Of a stretch of DNA of 64,000 bases, positions 1 through 8,372 are shown in pieces. The DNA comes from Croceivirga sp009797885 (GTDB lineage: Bacteria > Bacteroidota > Bacteroidia > Flavobacteriales > Flavobacteriaceae): contig AP035880.1 in the NCBI GenBank assembly GCA_045866215.1, positions 4,092,001 through 4,156,000 of the forward strand, written 5' to 3'. Made by a program: the position numbers and the translations under genes. Numbering within the stretch: the first letter of the stretch is position 1; each line of letters begins with the position of its first letter. The notes beneath the pieces were generated by a model. The model was not told the DNA's origin and did no database searches. It saw only the letters and a list, made by a program, of their open reading frames with translations.

Positions 1-104
1 AGCCAAGTTACCTCGCAGTGGGTGTGATAAAAATGGGAGAACAAATTGTATATTTATTTTATACAAGCCCTTTTCAAATGAAGTCCCACTCAAGTCTTAC
101 TATC

Positions 105-713
105 ATGGCTCAAACCTACAGGAGAAGGCTATTGCTTTTGGTATTGATCTGTGCCCCCCAATTTTTCGGCTTTGGCCAGACCCTGGAATACGATGTTTTT
201 GTCAATGGACGTCCTTCCGGACAGGCCACGGTTACTAAAACCTCAATATCCGATCAGGAGGTTAAGATCGAATTGAAATCTTCCTTGAAAGTACACCTTT
301 TAGTTTCCATACATATTGAATTTGAAGGTTATGCCATATGCAAAGACCGTGTGTTGCAGAAAAGTGAAGTGACCGTTCGTAACAATGGACATCTACACTC
401 AAAAACTACAACCTTACTTGAAAATGATGTTTACAGCATTATTAAGAATAAAAAAGCCAAACCATTTACTCAGGGGAACATCAGTTTTACGGGCTATGAT
501 CTATACTACACGATTCCCATCGGTAAGTCCACGGTATATTCCCTAAGCAACGGTACAATGGACAGTATTGAAAAAACCGATTTGACCTCATTTGAATTGA
601 TAAATGCAAAAAACCGTAAAAGCCTATATCGATATAACGACAAGGGGATTGCCGAATACATCAAGATACCACAGAAACCATATGATATTGAATTTAAACT
701 GAACAATAACTGA
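105..713 (+). CDS. Secreted DUF6134-like protein
   Basis: Predicted exported protein of 202 residues. The frame is open from position 18, but the ATG at 105 gives a clean signal peptide (basic MAQTYRRR, then a leucine-rich core ending GFGQ), so I chose it. The mature part begins LEYDVFVNGRPSGQATVTK, which resembles the DUF6134 proteins common in Flavobacteriaceae. These are predicted all-beta periplasmic proteins without known function. The APC permease starts 22 bases downstream on the same strand, so the two may be co-transcribed. The family assignment is from memory of its N-terminal pattern and is moderate. Confidence 0.6.
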   Translation: MAQTYRRRLLLLVLICAPQFFGFGQTLEYDVFVNGRPSGQATVTKTSISDQEVKIELKSSLKVHLLVSIHIEFEGYAICKDRVLQKSEVTVRNNGHLHSKTTTLLENDVYSIIKNKKAKPFTQGNISFTGYDLYYTIPIGKSTVYSLSNGTMDSIEKTDLTSFELINAKNRKSLYRYNDKGIAEYIKIPQKPYDIEFKLNNN

Positions 714-735
714 TCCATATTGATGGTAAAAAGAG

Positions 736-2022
736 ATGGACGATAAAAAAATTGGATTAAAGGAAGCCGTGTCCATCGGTATTGGCGGCATGGTTGGCGG
801 TGGAATATTCGCAGTCCTTGGATTGGCCGTGGCATTGGCACAAGGGGGAACCCCTATCGCGTTTTTGATTGCCGGAATTATTGCGTTTTTGACATCATAT
901 TCATATGCCAAGCTTTCCCAGGCCTATCCCGATCGTGGAGGGACCGTTAAGTTCATGAACGTTGGGTTTGGCATCGGCATATTAAGTGGAGGACTCAACA
1001 ACTTATTGTGGATCAGTTATGTGATTATGCTCTCGCTGTATGCAAGTGCATTCGGTTCTTACGCTCAGAACCTGTTGAGCATTACAGGGGATAAGGCCAT
1101 CGATACCCATATTTTCATGAGCGCCATAATCCTTTTGGCAACAGGTATCAACTATTATAGTATAAAGGTCGTGAGCAAAATTGAATCTTATGCGGTAATC
1201 ATAAAACTGGTGATATTATTGGCCTTTGTTGCTGTAGGTGTCTATGGATTGTTTGGAAACCCAAACCTACAGCAATTGGCAATCTCCAATTGGGAAGCTC
1301 CTTTAAATTTGGTTACCGGTGGGATGGTCATTTTTGTGGCCTACGAGGGTTTTGAACTCATCGCCAACGCCGCCCCGGATATCAAGAATCCGGAAAAGAA
1401 CATTGCACGGTCCTATTTTATATCCGTACTCTTCGTAATTGCCCTTTATGTCGCCATTGCCGTAATCGCTGTGGGATCTCTTCCCTTTGATGATATTGCC
1501 AGGGCGCAGGATTATGTCCTGGCCGAAGCTGCCAAACCCTTATTGGGTAAGATAGGCTTTACCATTATTACCTTAGCAGCACTTATCTCCACGTTTTCCG
1601 CAATCAATGCCTCCTTGTATGGAGGAAGTAGGGTGAGTTTTGAATTGGCCGAAGATGATGAGCTGCCACATGAGCTATCCAAATATTGTTGGAACCAACC
1701 CATTGGGTTGGCAATAACGGCCGTTCTCACCTTGATCATTGCCAACACCTTGGATTTGGAAAGTATATCAACAGCGGGCAGTATTGGGTTTTTATTGATT
1801 TTTGCCATGGTAAACTATATAGCTTTCAAAAAGGCCTCCGATATTGAAGGAAAAAGGATGGTGGCCCTAATGGCAACCTTACTTTGTCTAATAGCTTTGG
1901 CAGCTTTGATTGTACAACAGATGGAATCCAATTTGGCAGGGGCTCTGATTGCCATTGGAATCGTTCTCACAAGTTTCCTGTTCGAGTTTATCTATAAAAG
2001 AACAGAGCAAAGCAAGCCTTGA
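736..2022 (+). CDS. APC-family amino acid permease
   Basis: Predicted inner-membrane transporter of 428 residues with about 12 hydrophobic segments. The first helix carries the glycine-rich GIGGMVGGGIFAVLG signature (residues about 15-29) of the amino acid/polyamine/organocation superfamily, which binds the substrate backbone. The segment VAYEGFELIANAAPDIKNPE near residue 200 is also typical. Members import amino acids by cation symport or exchange; substrate cannot be read from sequence. It lies between a small secreted protein and an alpha/beta hydrolase, which gives no functional hint. Confidence 0.85.
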   Translation: MDDKKIGLKEAVSIGIGGMVGGGIFAVLGLAVALAQGGTPIAFLIAGIIAFLTSYSYAKLSQAYPDRGGTVKFMNVGFGIGILSGGLNNLLWISYVIMLSLYASAFGSYAQNLLSITGDKAIDTHIFMSAIILLATGINYYSIKVVSKIESYAVIIKLVILLAFVAVGVYGLFGNPNLQQLAISNWEAPLNLVTGGMVIFVAYEGFELIANAAPDIKNPEKNIARSYFISVLFVIALYVAIAVIAVGSLPFDDIARAQDYVLAEAAKPLLGKIGFTIITLAALISTFSAINASLYGGSRVSFELAEDDELPHELSKYCWNQPIGLAITAVLTLIIANTLDLESISTAGSIGFLLIFAMVNYIAFKKASDIEGKRMVALMATLLCLIALAALIVQQMESNLAGALIAIGIVLTSFLFEFIYKRTEQSKP

Positions 2023-2103
2023 TTTCATATGGGAAAAGCTGGAAAGGGACCACCGCAAAATCCAAATTTTTTGTTTTAATATCGTCTACCTAGTTTAAAA
2101 ATT

Positions 2104-2994
2104 ATGAGTGAAAATTCAGTGTCGACCATATACGGCAATGTTGGATATATGGAAATTGGTCCACAAAATGATGAAACAATTTTGCTTTCAACCGGTGGAG
2201 GGGCTGGTTACGATGCCGTTCAAGCCTTTGAATGGCTCGCTCAAGAAGGATTTAGGGTTGTTGCGATCAACCGTCCCGGTTATTATAATTTGCCCCTTGA
2301 ACCCAACTACACCATAGAAACACATGCGGATATTTATCATGAGGTGCTCACTACAATGGGAATTAGTGAGAAAGTTCATGTTTTTGGAGTTTCAATGGGT
2401 GGAATATCAGCACTATATTATGCCAATAAATACCCCACGAAATCATTGGTCCTCTGGAGCGCAATAACAGGTAAGTACAAGGTAAATGTATCTTCAACGA
2501 ATTCTGCCCTAGGAAAATTAGTGCTTTCCAAGAAAGGAAAAAATCTAATATCCTGGCTATTACTTTTCTCGGCCAAATATTTCCCAAAAAAGACCATTCA
2601 GTCGTTTCTTAAGACGGAATCTAGTTTGAATAAAAAAGAAAGGGTGTCCTTGTCCAAAGAAATAGTGAATGACCCCAAAAGCAAGAAAGAGTTTATTGTT
2701 TTTATCAAGTCCTTGACCCCAATGAGTGCTTTATATCCGGGTATGATGGATGAAATGGTAAAAACCACAAAGTTAGGTGATGTAAATTGGTCAGGTATCA
2801 AATGTCCTGTATTCGCCGTGTACTCAAAAATTGATGCTGATGTCTCAATTGACCACTCACAAAGGTTAGCAGAACAGATTTCGAATATCAAACTGAAGTA
2901 TGTAAAAGCAGGAGGGCATTTTGTCTGGTGGGGTAAAGAAGGGGAAGAAGTAAAACAGGGGACAATCAAGTTTTTTTCGAAACATTCCTCGTAG
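2104..2994 (+). CDS. Alpha/beta hydrolase
   Basis: Cytoplasmic 296-residue alpha/beta-hydrolase-fold protein. The nucleophile elbow is GVSMG (Ser97), the acid is probably Asp244 or Asp246 in SKIDADVSID, and the catalytic His is His272 in AGGHFVWWG. A glycine-rich STGGGAGYD near residue 30 could form the oxyanion region. No signal peptide is visible. An 81-base gap separates it from the permease. The substrate is unknown; esterases, haloperoxidase-like enzymes and C-C hydrolases all share this arrangement. Confidence 0.8.
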   Translation: MSENSVSTIYGNVGYMEIGPQNDETILLSTGGGAGYDAVQAFEWLAQEGFRVVAINRPGYYNLPLEPNYTIETHADIYHEVLTTMGISEKVHVFGVSMGGISALYYANKYPTKSLVLWSAITGKYKVNVSSTNSALGKLVLSKKGKNLISWLLLFSAKYFPKKTIQSFLKTESSLNKKERVSLSKEIVNDPKSKKEFIVFIKSLTPMSALYPGMMDEMVKTTKLGDVNWSGIKCPVFAVYSKIDADVSIDHSQRLAEQISNIKLKYVKAGGHFVWWGKEGEEVKQGTIKFFSKHSS

Positions 2995-3170
2995 TATCAC
3001 TTTAGAAATAAGTGGCAAATAGCGGAACTTGAAGCCCTATTTTCTGATAGCCTATCTAAGCTACCCGTTCTAAAGGCCAATAGGGTCGTGCTGCTGCGGT
3101 ATAACCGTTTTAAAAGTTTTGAAGCCAATAGGGCAAAGCGGCCAAGCTACTTGTAGCAGGGATACCATCA

Positions 3171-3203
3171 AAAAAAAGACCAACCCCTGGGTTGGCCTTT
3201 CTT
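3171..3203 (-). terminator. Rho-independent terminator
   Basis: Inverted repeat pairing CCAACCC with GGGTTGG. On the minus strand the hairpin is followed by a run of at least seven T. It sits 18 bases past the stop of the Cys-rich mini-protein and most likely ends that transcript. Confidence 0.8.
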
Positions 3204-3220
3204 AGGTATTGGTTTTGTTA

Positions 3221-3469
3221 TCAAGCACTTACACTTAGTGGCGCCCAAACGGAACACATCATTCCAGGGGCTGCCTTGGAGGGATTTGCACAATCTTCCC
3301 TTTGAAAACGAAGACAGGTATTGCAGTCCCTATCGTTGTTCAGTTCAAGCTTCATTTCAAAGCTGTCACAGGTATAGTGACTTCCCACTTTTACACCATG
3401 GACCTTGCACATTTGATCGGTCATCATATTGTCACAATTTCCGCAGTTGTTTCCTAATCGAATAGCCAT
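3221..3469 (-). CDS. Cys-rich mini-protein with two four-Cys modules
   Basis: An 82-residue protein with eight cysteines: C9, C12, C21, C34 and C49, C52, C60, C72. The pattern is CxxC-x8-C-x12-C followed by CxxC-x7-C-x11-C, so it looks like an internal duplication of a four-Cys metal-binding unit, probably two zinc knuckles. There is no signal peptide, so it should be cytoplasmic. A strong terminator follows and about 200 bases of AT-rich sequence lie upstream, so it appears to be its own transcription unit. I do not recognise a named family. Confidence 0.7.
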   Translation of the reverse strand: MAIRLGNNCGNCDNMMTDQMCKVHGVKVGSHYTCDSFEMKLELNNDRDCNTCLRFQREDCANPSKAAPGMMCSVWAPLSVSA

Positions 3470-3670
3470 TTTTTAAGTTTTTTGAATTACTTTCTAAAAA
3501 TAAATCCAAATAGGCATAGAAGCAATATAAATAACTGATTTTCAATTATTTGTATTTAGATTGTTTTAAAATAATTGTTGCGCTCACATGGTTGGTCCAC
3601 TCCTTTTTTAGGGTGGGTTAAGCCTTCTGCCCAGTGGCTTTAAAATGACCTGTAGTGGGGCAATTGGGGA

Positions 3671-4354
3671 TTAAAAATAATAGGAAAGCCCAAAAAAGAT
3701 TTGGGAAGTATCCAAATCGAAATCAAAACGATTACTATCCCCGGTGGAGAGGACCGTTCCATCGGAATCCGTTAATTCGGAATCCGATCTTTGATATTGC
3801 AATGCTCCGATACCGGCTTCCAGGGCAAACGCTTTGGAGACAAAATAGGTAATACCGGGCCGGACACCAATAAAAAATGTATCGGTTGTACTTTCCGTTT
3901 GGGAAAGGCTGTCGTTGTCCGAGGCGCTCTCCCCTCTTACATGTTCATAACCGAGTTCACCCTGCAGATAGAGCGCCAGGTTTTTGTTCAAAGGAAAAAA
4001 GCGCCGGAGGTATGAGGCAATGGATAAGGCATGGCTTTCCGTTGTCCTGGAATTACTGGGCATGGAATCTTCAAAAACTGTATTCTCCGATTCCTGATAA
4101 CGGTATCCCGGTCGTAAACCTAGTATTGTGTTTTCGCCCACCGCATAACCCAGGTTGGGTAAAAAGGAAACACCAGTGACGTCGGTCTCACTGGTAAAAG
4201 GCTCATTTTCAGAAGTGTTGGAAATGGTGTTAAAGGAAAGATTACCTCCAACGGTCCATGTTCCCTTTGGGATGATTAACCTATCGTCCTGTGTGATTTG
4301 GGCGGTAAGGCTACCTGCAATCAATACGCTAGCAAAAAATAGTTTTTTTTTCAT
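3671..4354 (-). CDS. Outer-membrane beta-barrel protein
   Basis: Predicted 227-residue outer-membrane protein. A signal peptide (MKKKLFFASVLIAGSLTAQ) is followed by alternating hydrophobic strands such as WTVGGNLSFNTIS and NTILGLRPGYRYQ, and the chain ends in SYYF with a terminal aromatic, as BAM-inserted barrels do. The size suits an eight-strand OmpA/OmpW-like barrel. Acidic loops (for example SASDNDSLSQTES) would face outward. It is separated from neighbours by about 170-200 bases and probably transcribed alone. Confidence 0.75.
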   Translation of the reverse strand: MKKKLFFASVLIAGSLTAQITQDDRLIIPKGTWTVGGNLSFNTISNTSENEPFTSETDVTGVSFLPNLGYAVGENTILGLRPGYRYQESENTVFEDSMPSNSRTTESHALSIASYLRRFFPLNKNLALYLQGELGYEHVRGESASDNDSLSQTESTTDTFFIGVRPGITYFVSKAFALEAGIGALQYQRSDSELTDSDGTVLSTGDSNRFDFDLDTSQIFFGLSYYF

Positions 4355-4527
4355 GTGATATGTTTTAGTTAAGTGGTATTGACATCAAATAATATTCCTT
4401 TTTGGGCGGTCAGTAGATGATTTAACCCGAGTTTAACAGGGCCACCGGATGGGTCCCAATGGTGCTGGAGAATTACCCTTATATTGGTTCGAAATAATGG
4501 AAACGTAAGAGGGGGTTTGGTCGCGTT

Positions 4528-5274
4528 CTATTGCTCTGTTTCCTCGGTTTTCTTTTTCACTTTTTTGTAGAGGGGCAGGAAATAGGACAAGGAATAATTG
4601 TATCCCACACCCCAATTGGAATCTTCCGTTACTTTGTTAAAACCGGGAATCCAAAGGTTCCTGAAATTATCGGGGTCCTTATTGGTCACTAGATGTCCCA
4701 ATCGCGCACTGATCCCCACATATATATTTTTAAAGATTTCGGCCTTCATGCCAACCACAAATTCTATCCAGGAGGCATTGAGGCCATCGAATTCCTGGGC
4801 TTCGGTACTTCCAATGACAAATTCATCCGGACTAAAGAAACGGTTACTATCAAAAAACCGAAAGTTTTCCAGGGTATGGCTAAACGTACTAAAGGCATAA
4901 CGTCCACCAATATGGATTTGGTTGCGCATACCAAACCAATTGGTATAGGTATTGTAATCCGCCCCTGCCTTGATATAACTGCCGGAAGTGGCATATTCAT
5001 ACAAAACCAACTCCCCAAGGATTTCTTCCTGCATTCTTTCCTCATTGCCCAGTTCCGCGGCCAACCACCATTTTTCGGTAAGCCTAAAATCCCCCACCAA
5101 TTCCAGACCGGTGTAATTATCATTGAGGAAGGACAAGGCTGGCCTGCTAAGATCGACTCCAACCCTAAGGCCATAGGCATATTTTCGAGTAACGCTGTCT
5201 TTCTTTTTTTCGCTCTGCGCCAAACCCATGCTTACCACAAGTAAAAAGAAAAGACTAATGGAATATCTTAACAT
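4528..5274 (-). CDS. DUF6048 family outer-membrane protein
   Basis: About 248 residues from the internal start MLRYSISLFFLLVV, which gives a proper signal peptide; an upstream ATG at 5298 is in frame but would spoil it. The mature region has repeated amphipathic strands (YGLRVGVDLSRPALSF, WLAAELGNEER, IYVGISARLGHLV), as in a beta-barrel. It overlaps the preceding DUF6452 lipoprotein gene by about 20 bases and follows rlmD, an order I know from many Flavobacteriaceae. The DUF6048 name is recalled, not searched. The function is unknown; a paired envelope role with DUF6452 is inference. Confidence 0.75.
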   Translation of the reverse strand: MLRYSISLFFLLVVSMGLAQSEKKKDSVTRKYAYGLRVGVDLSRPALSFLNDNYTGLELVGDFRLTEKWWLAAELGNEERMQEEILGELVLYEYATSGSYIKAGADYNTYTNWFGMRNQIHIGGRYAFSTFSHTLENFRFFDSNRFFSPDEFVIGSTEAQEFDGLNASWIEFVVGMKAEIFKNIYVGISARLGHLVTNKDPDNFRNLWIPGFNKVTEDSNWGVGYNYSLSYFLPLYKKVKKKTEETEQ

Positions 5275-5779
5275 GGATGGCATTTGAGCGTTCAACATTT
5301 TTTTCAGAAATCGAAATTCGTTTTATCCAATCTTCAGGTGAAACCTGTCTAATAGTGTCCAACTCATCAAAATTGGCAATAAAGCCACAGGCCCTGGAAA
5401 TAAATTCCTCATTGACCGTATAGGCAAAGGTGAGGGTGTCCCTATTTCCTGTTTCATTGCCTTCCTCGTCCGCACTTGAGCTGGAAATAAGCTCAAATTG
5501 GGTGGTGTTTTCTAGTATACGAAGCGGAACAAAAAGGGAATCCGGGGAATTGGCGCGATCTCCGAACCCATATTCCTCACTATCGCTCAGAATACTATCA
5601 TTATCTATGGCCTTTATTCTAAGGGTAGGTACGGATTTAAACTCCAAAGTATCCAAAACGTCGTAAAAACCAACGATGAGAAGGGGAGTGTCCCCTTCCA
5701 CACAGATATCGTCCTTTTCACAGGAAGCGAAGTGGGTTATGAGCAGAAGGAGCAGTAAGACCGGGAAAAATCGATTCAT
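5255..5779 (-). CDS. DUF6452 family lipoprotein
   Basis: A 174-residue predicted lipoprotein. The leader MNRFFPVLLLLLLITHFASC ends at a lipobox Cys20, followed by EKDD. The mature part has the short conserved C-V-E-G-D-T-P opening of the DUF6452 family and ends in a serine/acid-rich beta domain. The gene begins 12 bases after the rlmD stop and runs into DUF6048, so the three genes form an operon on the minus strand. The function is unknown. Confidence 0.75.
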   Translation of the reverse strand: MNRFFPVLLLLLLITHFASCEKDDICVEGDTPLLIVGFYDVLDTLEFKSVPTLRIKAIDNDSILSDSEEYGFGDRANSPDSLFVPLRILENTTQFELISSSSADEEGNETGNRDTLTFAYTVNEEFISRACGFIANFDELDTIRQVSPEDWIKRISISEKNVERSNAIHVKIFH

Positions 5780-5790
5780 TCGTTAGTTCA

Positions 5791-7197
5791 CTATCGCTTT
5801 TGTAAAAGTACTACATTTTCCACGTGGTGGGTCTGGGGGAACATGTCCACAGGTTGTACCCCCACCACTTGGTAGGAGGCATCCATAAGGGCCAAATCCC
5901 GAGCTTGTGTAGCACTGTTGCAACTTACATAAACGATTTTTTCTGGAGCAATGTTTAACAATTGTTCAACAACTTTTTTGTGCATTCCGTCCCTGGGGGG
6001 ATCGGTCACAATCACATCCGGTCGACCGTGGAGCGCAATAAATTGGTGGTCCAGAACGGTTTTCATGTCCCCCACAAAAAACGCCACGTTGTCAATACCA
6101 TTGTTTTTGGCATTTTCCCTGGCATCCGCAATAGCCTCCGGAACCGCCTCTATCCCAATTACTTTTTTGGCCTTTTTTGCCACAAATTGGGCAATGGTTC
6201 CGGTACCTGTGTATAGATCGTAAACCAGCTCCTTTCCGGTTAGGCCGGCAAAATCCCTCGCTATTTTGTAAAGTTCATAGGCCTGCTCGGAATTGGTCTG
6301 ATAAAAGGATTTGGCATTGATCTTAAACTTCAATCCCTCCATTTCCTCCACAACATGATCGCTTCCCGAATAACAAACAACCTCCTGGTCGTAAATGGTG
6401 TCATTTGCTTTGGTATTGATGATGTATTGCAGTGAGGTGATTTCTGGGAATTTCTCCACCAAATGGTGCAACAGGAGTTCCCTTTGTTCCTTACGGTCTT
6501 CAAAAAACTGGAGGACCACCATGATTTCTCCCGTTGATGTGGTTCTAATCATAAGTGTTCGTAACATCCCCTGCTGCTTTTTGGGATTAAAGAAAGTCAT
6601 TCCCCGATTTTCGGCAAAAGACTTGACTGCCAACCTAATGGCATTGGACGGGGCCTCCTGCAAATGACATTTCCGGATATCCAGGATTTTATCCCACATT
6701 CCGGGAATATGAAATCCAAGGGCGTTCCTGTTTTCAATAGTGGCATCCGATAGGATTTCCTCCTCGGACAACCACCGGGAATCCGAAAAGGAGAACTCCA
6801 TCTTGTTTCGGTAGAAATACTGCTTTTTGGAACCTAAAATTGGGGAAATCCCCGGTAGTGTTATCCCACCAATACGTTTAAGGTTGTTTTCAACCTCTCT
6901 TTGTTTATAAAACAACTGATGCGTGTAGGACATATGTTGCCATTTACAGCCACCACAAGTCCCAAAATGTTCACAAACCGGAACTGCCCTTTTTTCGGAA
7001 TAGGTATGGAAATGTGTGGCAACCCCTTCAAAATAGGCCTTACGTTTCTTATGGGTCTGTACGTCCACAATGTCCCCAGGTACTGCATTGGACAGGAAAA
7101 TGACCCTGCCATCCGGGGCTTTTGCCACGGATTTCCCTTTGGCTCCGGCATCCACCACTTCCACACGTTCAAAAAATTGGCGCCTATTTTTTCGCAT
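5791..7197 (-). CDS. rlmD: 23S rRNA (uracil-C5)-methyltransferase RlmD
   Basis: Class I SAM-dependent methyltransferase of the RlmD/RumA family, which makes m5U at position 1939 of 23S rRNA. From the ATG at 7197 it has 468 residues: a TRAM RNA-binding domain (about 7-60), iron-sulfur cysteines C75, C81, C84 in CEHFGTCGGCKW, a SAM site (YDLYTGTGTIAQF), then TDPPRDGMHKK and the catalytic YVSCNSATQARDL. The frame extends upstream to 7305, but the extra residues are atypical and a TAnnTTTG box sits just before the chosen start. It leads the operon with DUF6452 and DUF6048. Confidence 0.92.
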   Translation of the reverse strand: MRKNRRQFFERVEVVDAGAKGKSVAKAPDGRVIFLSNAVPGDIVDVQTHKKRKAYFEGVATHFHTYSEKRAVPVCEHFGTCGGCKWQHMSYTHQLFYKQREVENNLKRIGGITLPGISPILGSKKQYFYRNKMEFSFSDSRWLSEEEILSDATIENRNALGFHIPGMWDKILDIRKCHLQEAPSNAIRLAVKSFAENRGMTFFNPKKQQGMLRTLMIRTTSTGEIMVVLQFFEDRKEQRELLLHHLVEKFPEITSLQYIINTKANDTIYDQEVVCYSGSDHVVEEMEGLKFKINAKSFYQTNSEQAYELYKIARDFAGLTGKELVYDLYTGTGTIAQFVAKKAKKVIGIEAVPEAIADARENAKNNGIDNVAFFVGDMKTVLDHQFIALHGRPDVIVTDPPRDGMHKKVVEQLLNIAPEKIVYVSCNSATQARDLALMDASYQVVGVQPVDMFPQTHHVENVVLLQKR

Positions 7198-7201
7198 GCC
7201 G

Positions 7202-7209
7202 CAAAAGTA
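7202..7209 (-). promoter_or_regulatory. TAnnTTTG -7 box of rlmD
   Basis: TACTTTTG on the minus strand, an exact match to the Bacteroidetes -7 consensus TAnnTTTG. It ends four bases before the rlmD ATG, which would give a nearly leaderless mRNA. No good -33 TTG is visible at the usual spacing. Confidence 0.5.
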
Positions 7210-7292
7210 ATGGTTTAAGGGCTGTAAATTGAGAAGAAATTTTGTGGGCCGGGGAACCTTTTTAAAAGATTGCCGTCCATAGTATGTAAACC

Positions 7293-7856
7293 ATGGGTAA
7301 ACCAAACAGAATAGTGGACTCGTTACTGGTCATTTCCTATCAGGGAGGGAATAAAAAGGCCCTTGACCTTTTGGTAAGGCGATGGAATACGAAACTCTGC
7401 GCCCATGCGTATCGCTATTTGGACGATTGGGAGCTGGCCAAGGATGTTACCCAGGATACATGGAGTACCGTTCTGGCCAAAATCCATATGCTACGGGACA
7501 GCAATAGTTTTGGGAGCTGGGCAATGACCATCGCTGGCCGAAAGGCCCTGGACACCATTGCCAAACAGACCAAACGGAAAAAGGAGGTCAAACCGCAGTT
7601 CTGGGAGAATCATGAAACGGTTTCTGAACCTTTAATTACCAAGGAAGCCCAGATCAATGGAATTCTAAAGGTAATGGCCACCTTGCCCCTGGAACAGAAA
7701 ATGGTCTTGCGATTGTTTTACTTGGAGGAGTACAGTTTAAAGGAAATCAGTGCTATCACCAACACCTCCGTAAGTACGGTAAAAACGAGGTTGTTCAGGG
7801 CCCGTGAAAAAATAAAGGAAGAACTAAAAATAAGAAAGGATGAAAAAAGAGATTGA
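7293..7856 (+). CDS. RNA polymerase sigma-70 factor, ECF type
   Basis: A 187-residue ECF sigma factor. Region 2 (about 20-90) contains LDDWELAKDVTQDTWSTVL and SFGSWAMTIAGRKALD. Region 4 (about 125-180) contains LPLEQKMVLRLFYLEEYSL and a helix-turn-helix, VSTVKTRLFRAREKI. It should direct core polymerase to a stress or envelope regulon. The downstream membrane-protein gene overlaps it by 17 bases and probably encodes its regulator. It is divergent from rlmD, with about 95 bases between the starts. Confidence 0.88.
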   Translation: MGKPNRIVDSLLVISYQGGNKKALDLLVRRWNTKLCAHAYRYLDDWELAKDVTQDTWSTVLAKIHMLRDSNSFGSWAMTIAGRKALDTIAKQTKRKKEVKPQFWENHETVSEPLITKEAQINGILKVMATLPLEQKMVLRLFYLEEYSLKEISAITNTSVSTVKTRLFRAREKIKEELKIRKDEKRD

Positions 7857-8229
7857 ACAATTGGATGAGTTGATCAAAGAAACACTTTCCAAGGAAGAGG
7901 CCCAGTTTTATGAGGAATTGGAAGAAAAAAACTTGTTTGGTAAGATTACTGAGGTGTATAAGGGTAAGATGGGCTGGCTGGCCATCATCATGAATATTAT
8001 GCACTTAGTGCTCTTTGGATGTTTCATTTACGTTCTGGTGCAATTTTTTGATGCCGAGGCCACAAAGGACTTGATAGTTTGGGCCTCTGCAGGTTTTTGC
8101 TGTTTGATTTTTATGGCCATGATGAAATTGTACGTTTGGATGCAGATGGACAAGAATGATGTCCTACGTGAACTGAAGCGAGTGGAATTGCAGATTTCCG
8201 TTTTGGCCCATAAACGGGATAACTCCTAG
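7840..8229 (+). CDS. DUF6768-like two-helix membrane protein, sigma partner
   Basis: A 129-residue protein with an acidic N-terminus (EQLDELIKETLSKEEAQFYEE), two transmembrane segments at about 45-68 and 79-100, and a charged C-terminal tail. The start overlaps the sigma gene by 17 bases, so translation is coupled. By layout and topology it could be an anti-sigma or modulator of the adjacent ECF factor. It has no recognisable zinc anti-sigma motif (HxxxCxxC). The DUF6768 resemblance is recalled; the regulatory role is inferred from context. Confidence 0.65.
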   Translation: MKKEIEQLDELIKETLSKEEAQFYEELEEKNLFGKITEVYKGKMGWLAIIMNIMHLVLFGCFIYVLVQFFDAEATKDLIVWASAGFCCLIFMAMMKLYVWMQMDKNDVLRELKRVELQISVLAHKRDNS

Positions 8230-8372
8230 CACAGGATAGGCATCGTGTGGAAATATTTTTAAATTTGTGTCGCTACAGGGATGATTTCTCTCCTACGCTG
8301 AATTTTCGATACTCGTCGAAAGGATAAAGGTGCAGAAGGAATAGCTAAAGTCGTATTCTAAAATTTTTGATC

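Noticed and set aside
1..104. N-terminal extension of the first gene starting at base 18
   Set aside because: The extension would place a polar stretch ahead of the signal peptide; the ATG at 105 is preferred.
2995..3170. Repeated GCCAATAGGG in the gap after the alpha/beta hydrolase, possible gene remnant or RNA
   Set aside because: Two short ten-base matches only; no open frame, no stable long stem and no homology that I can recognise.
4693..5244. Plus-strand open frame of 183 codons opposite DUF6048
   Set aside because: Antisense to a well-supported exported protein with a correct signal peptide and operon position; its own translation has no domain or leader.
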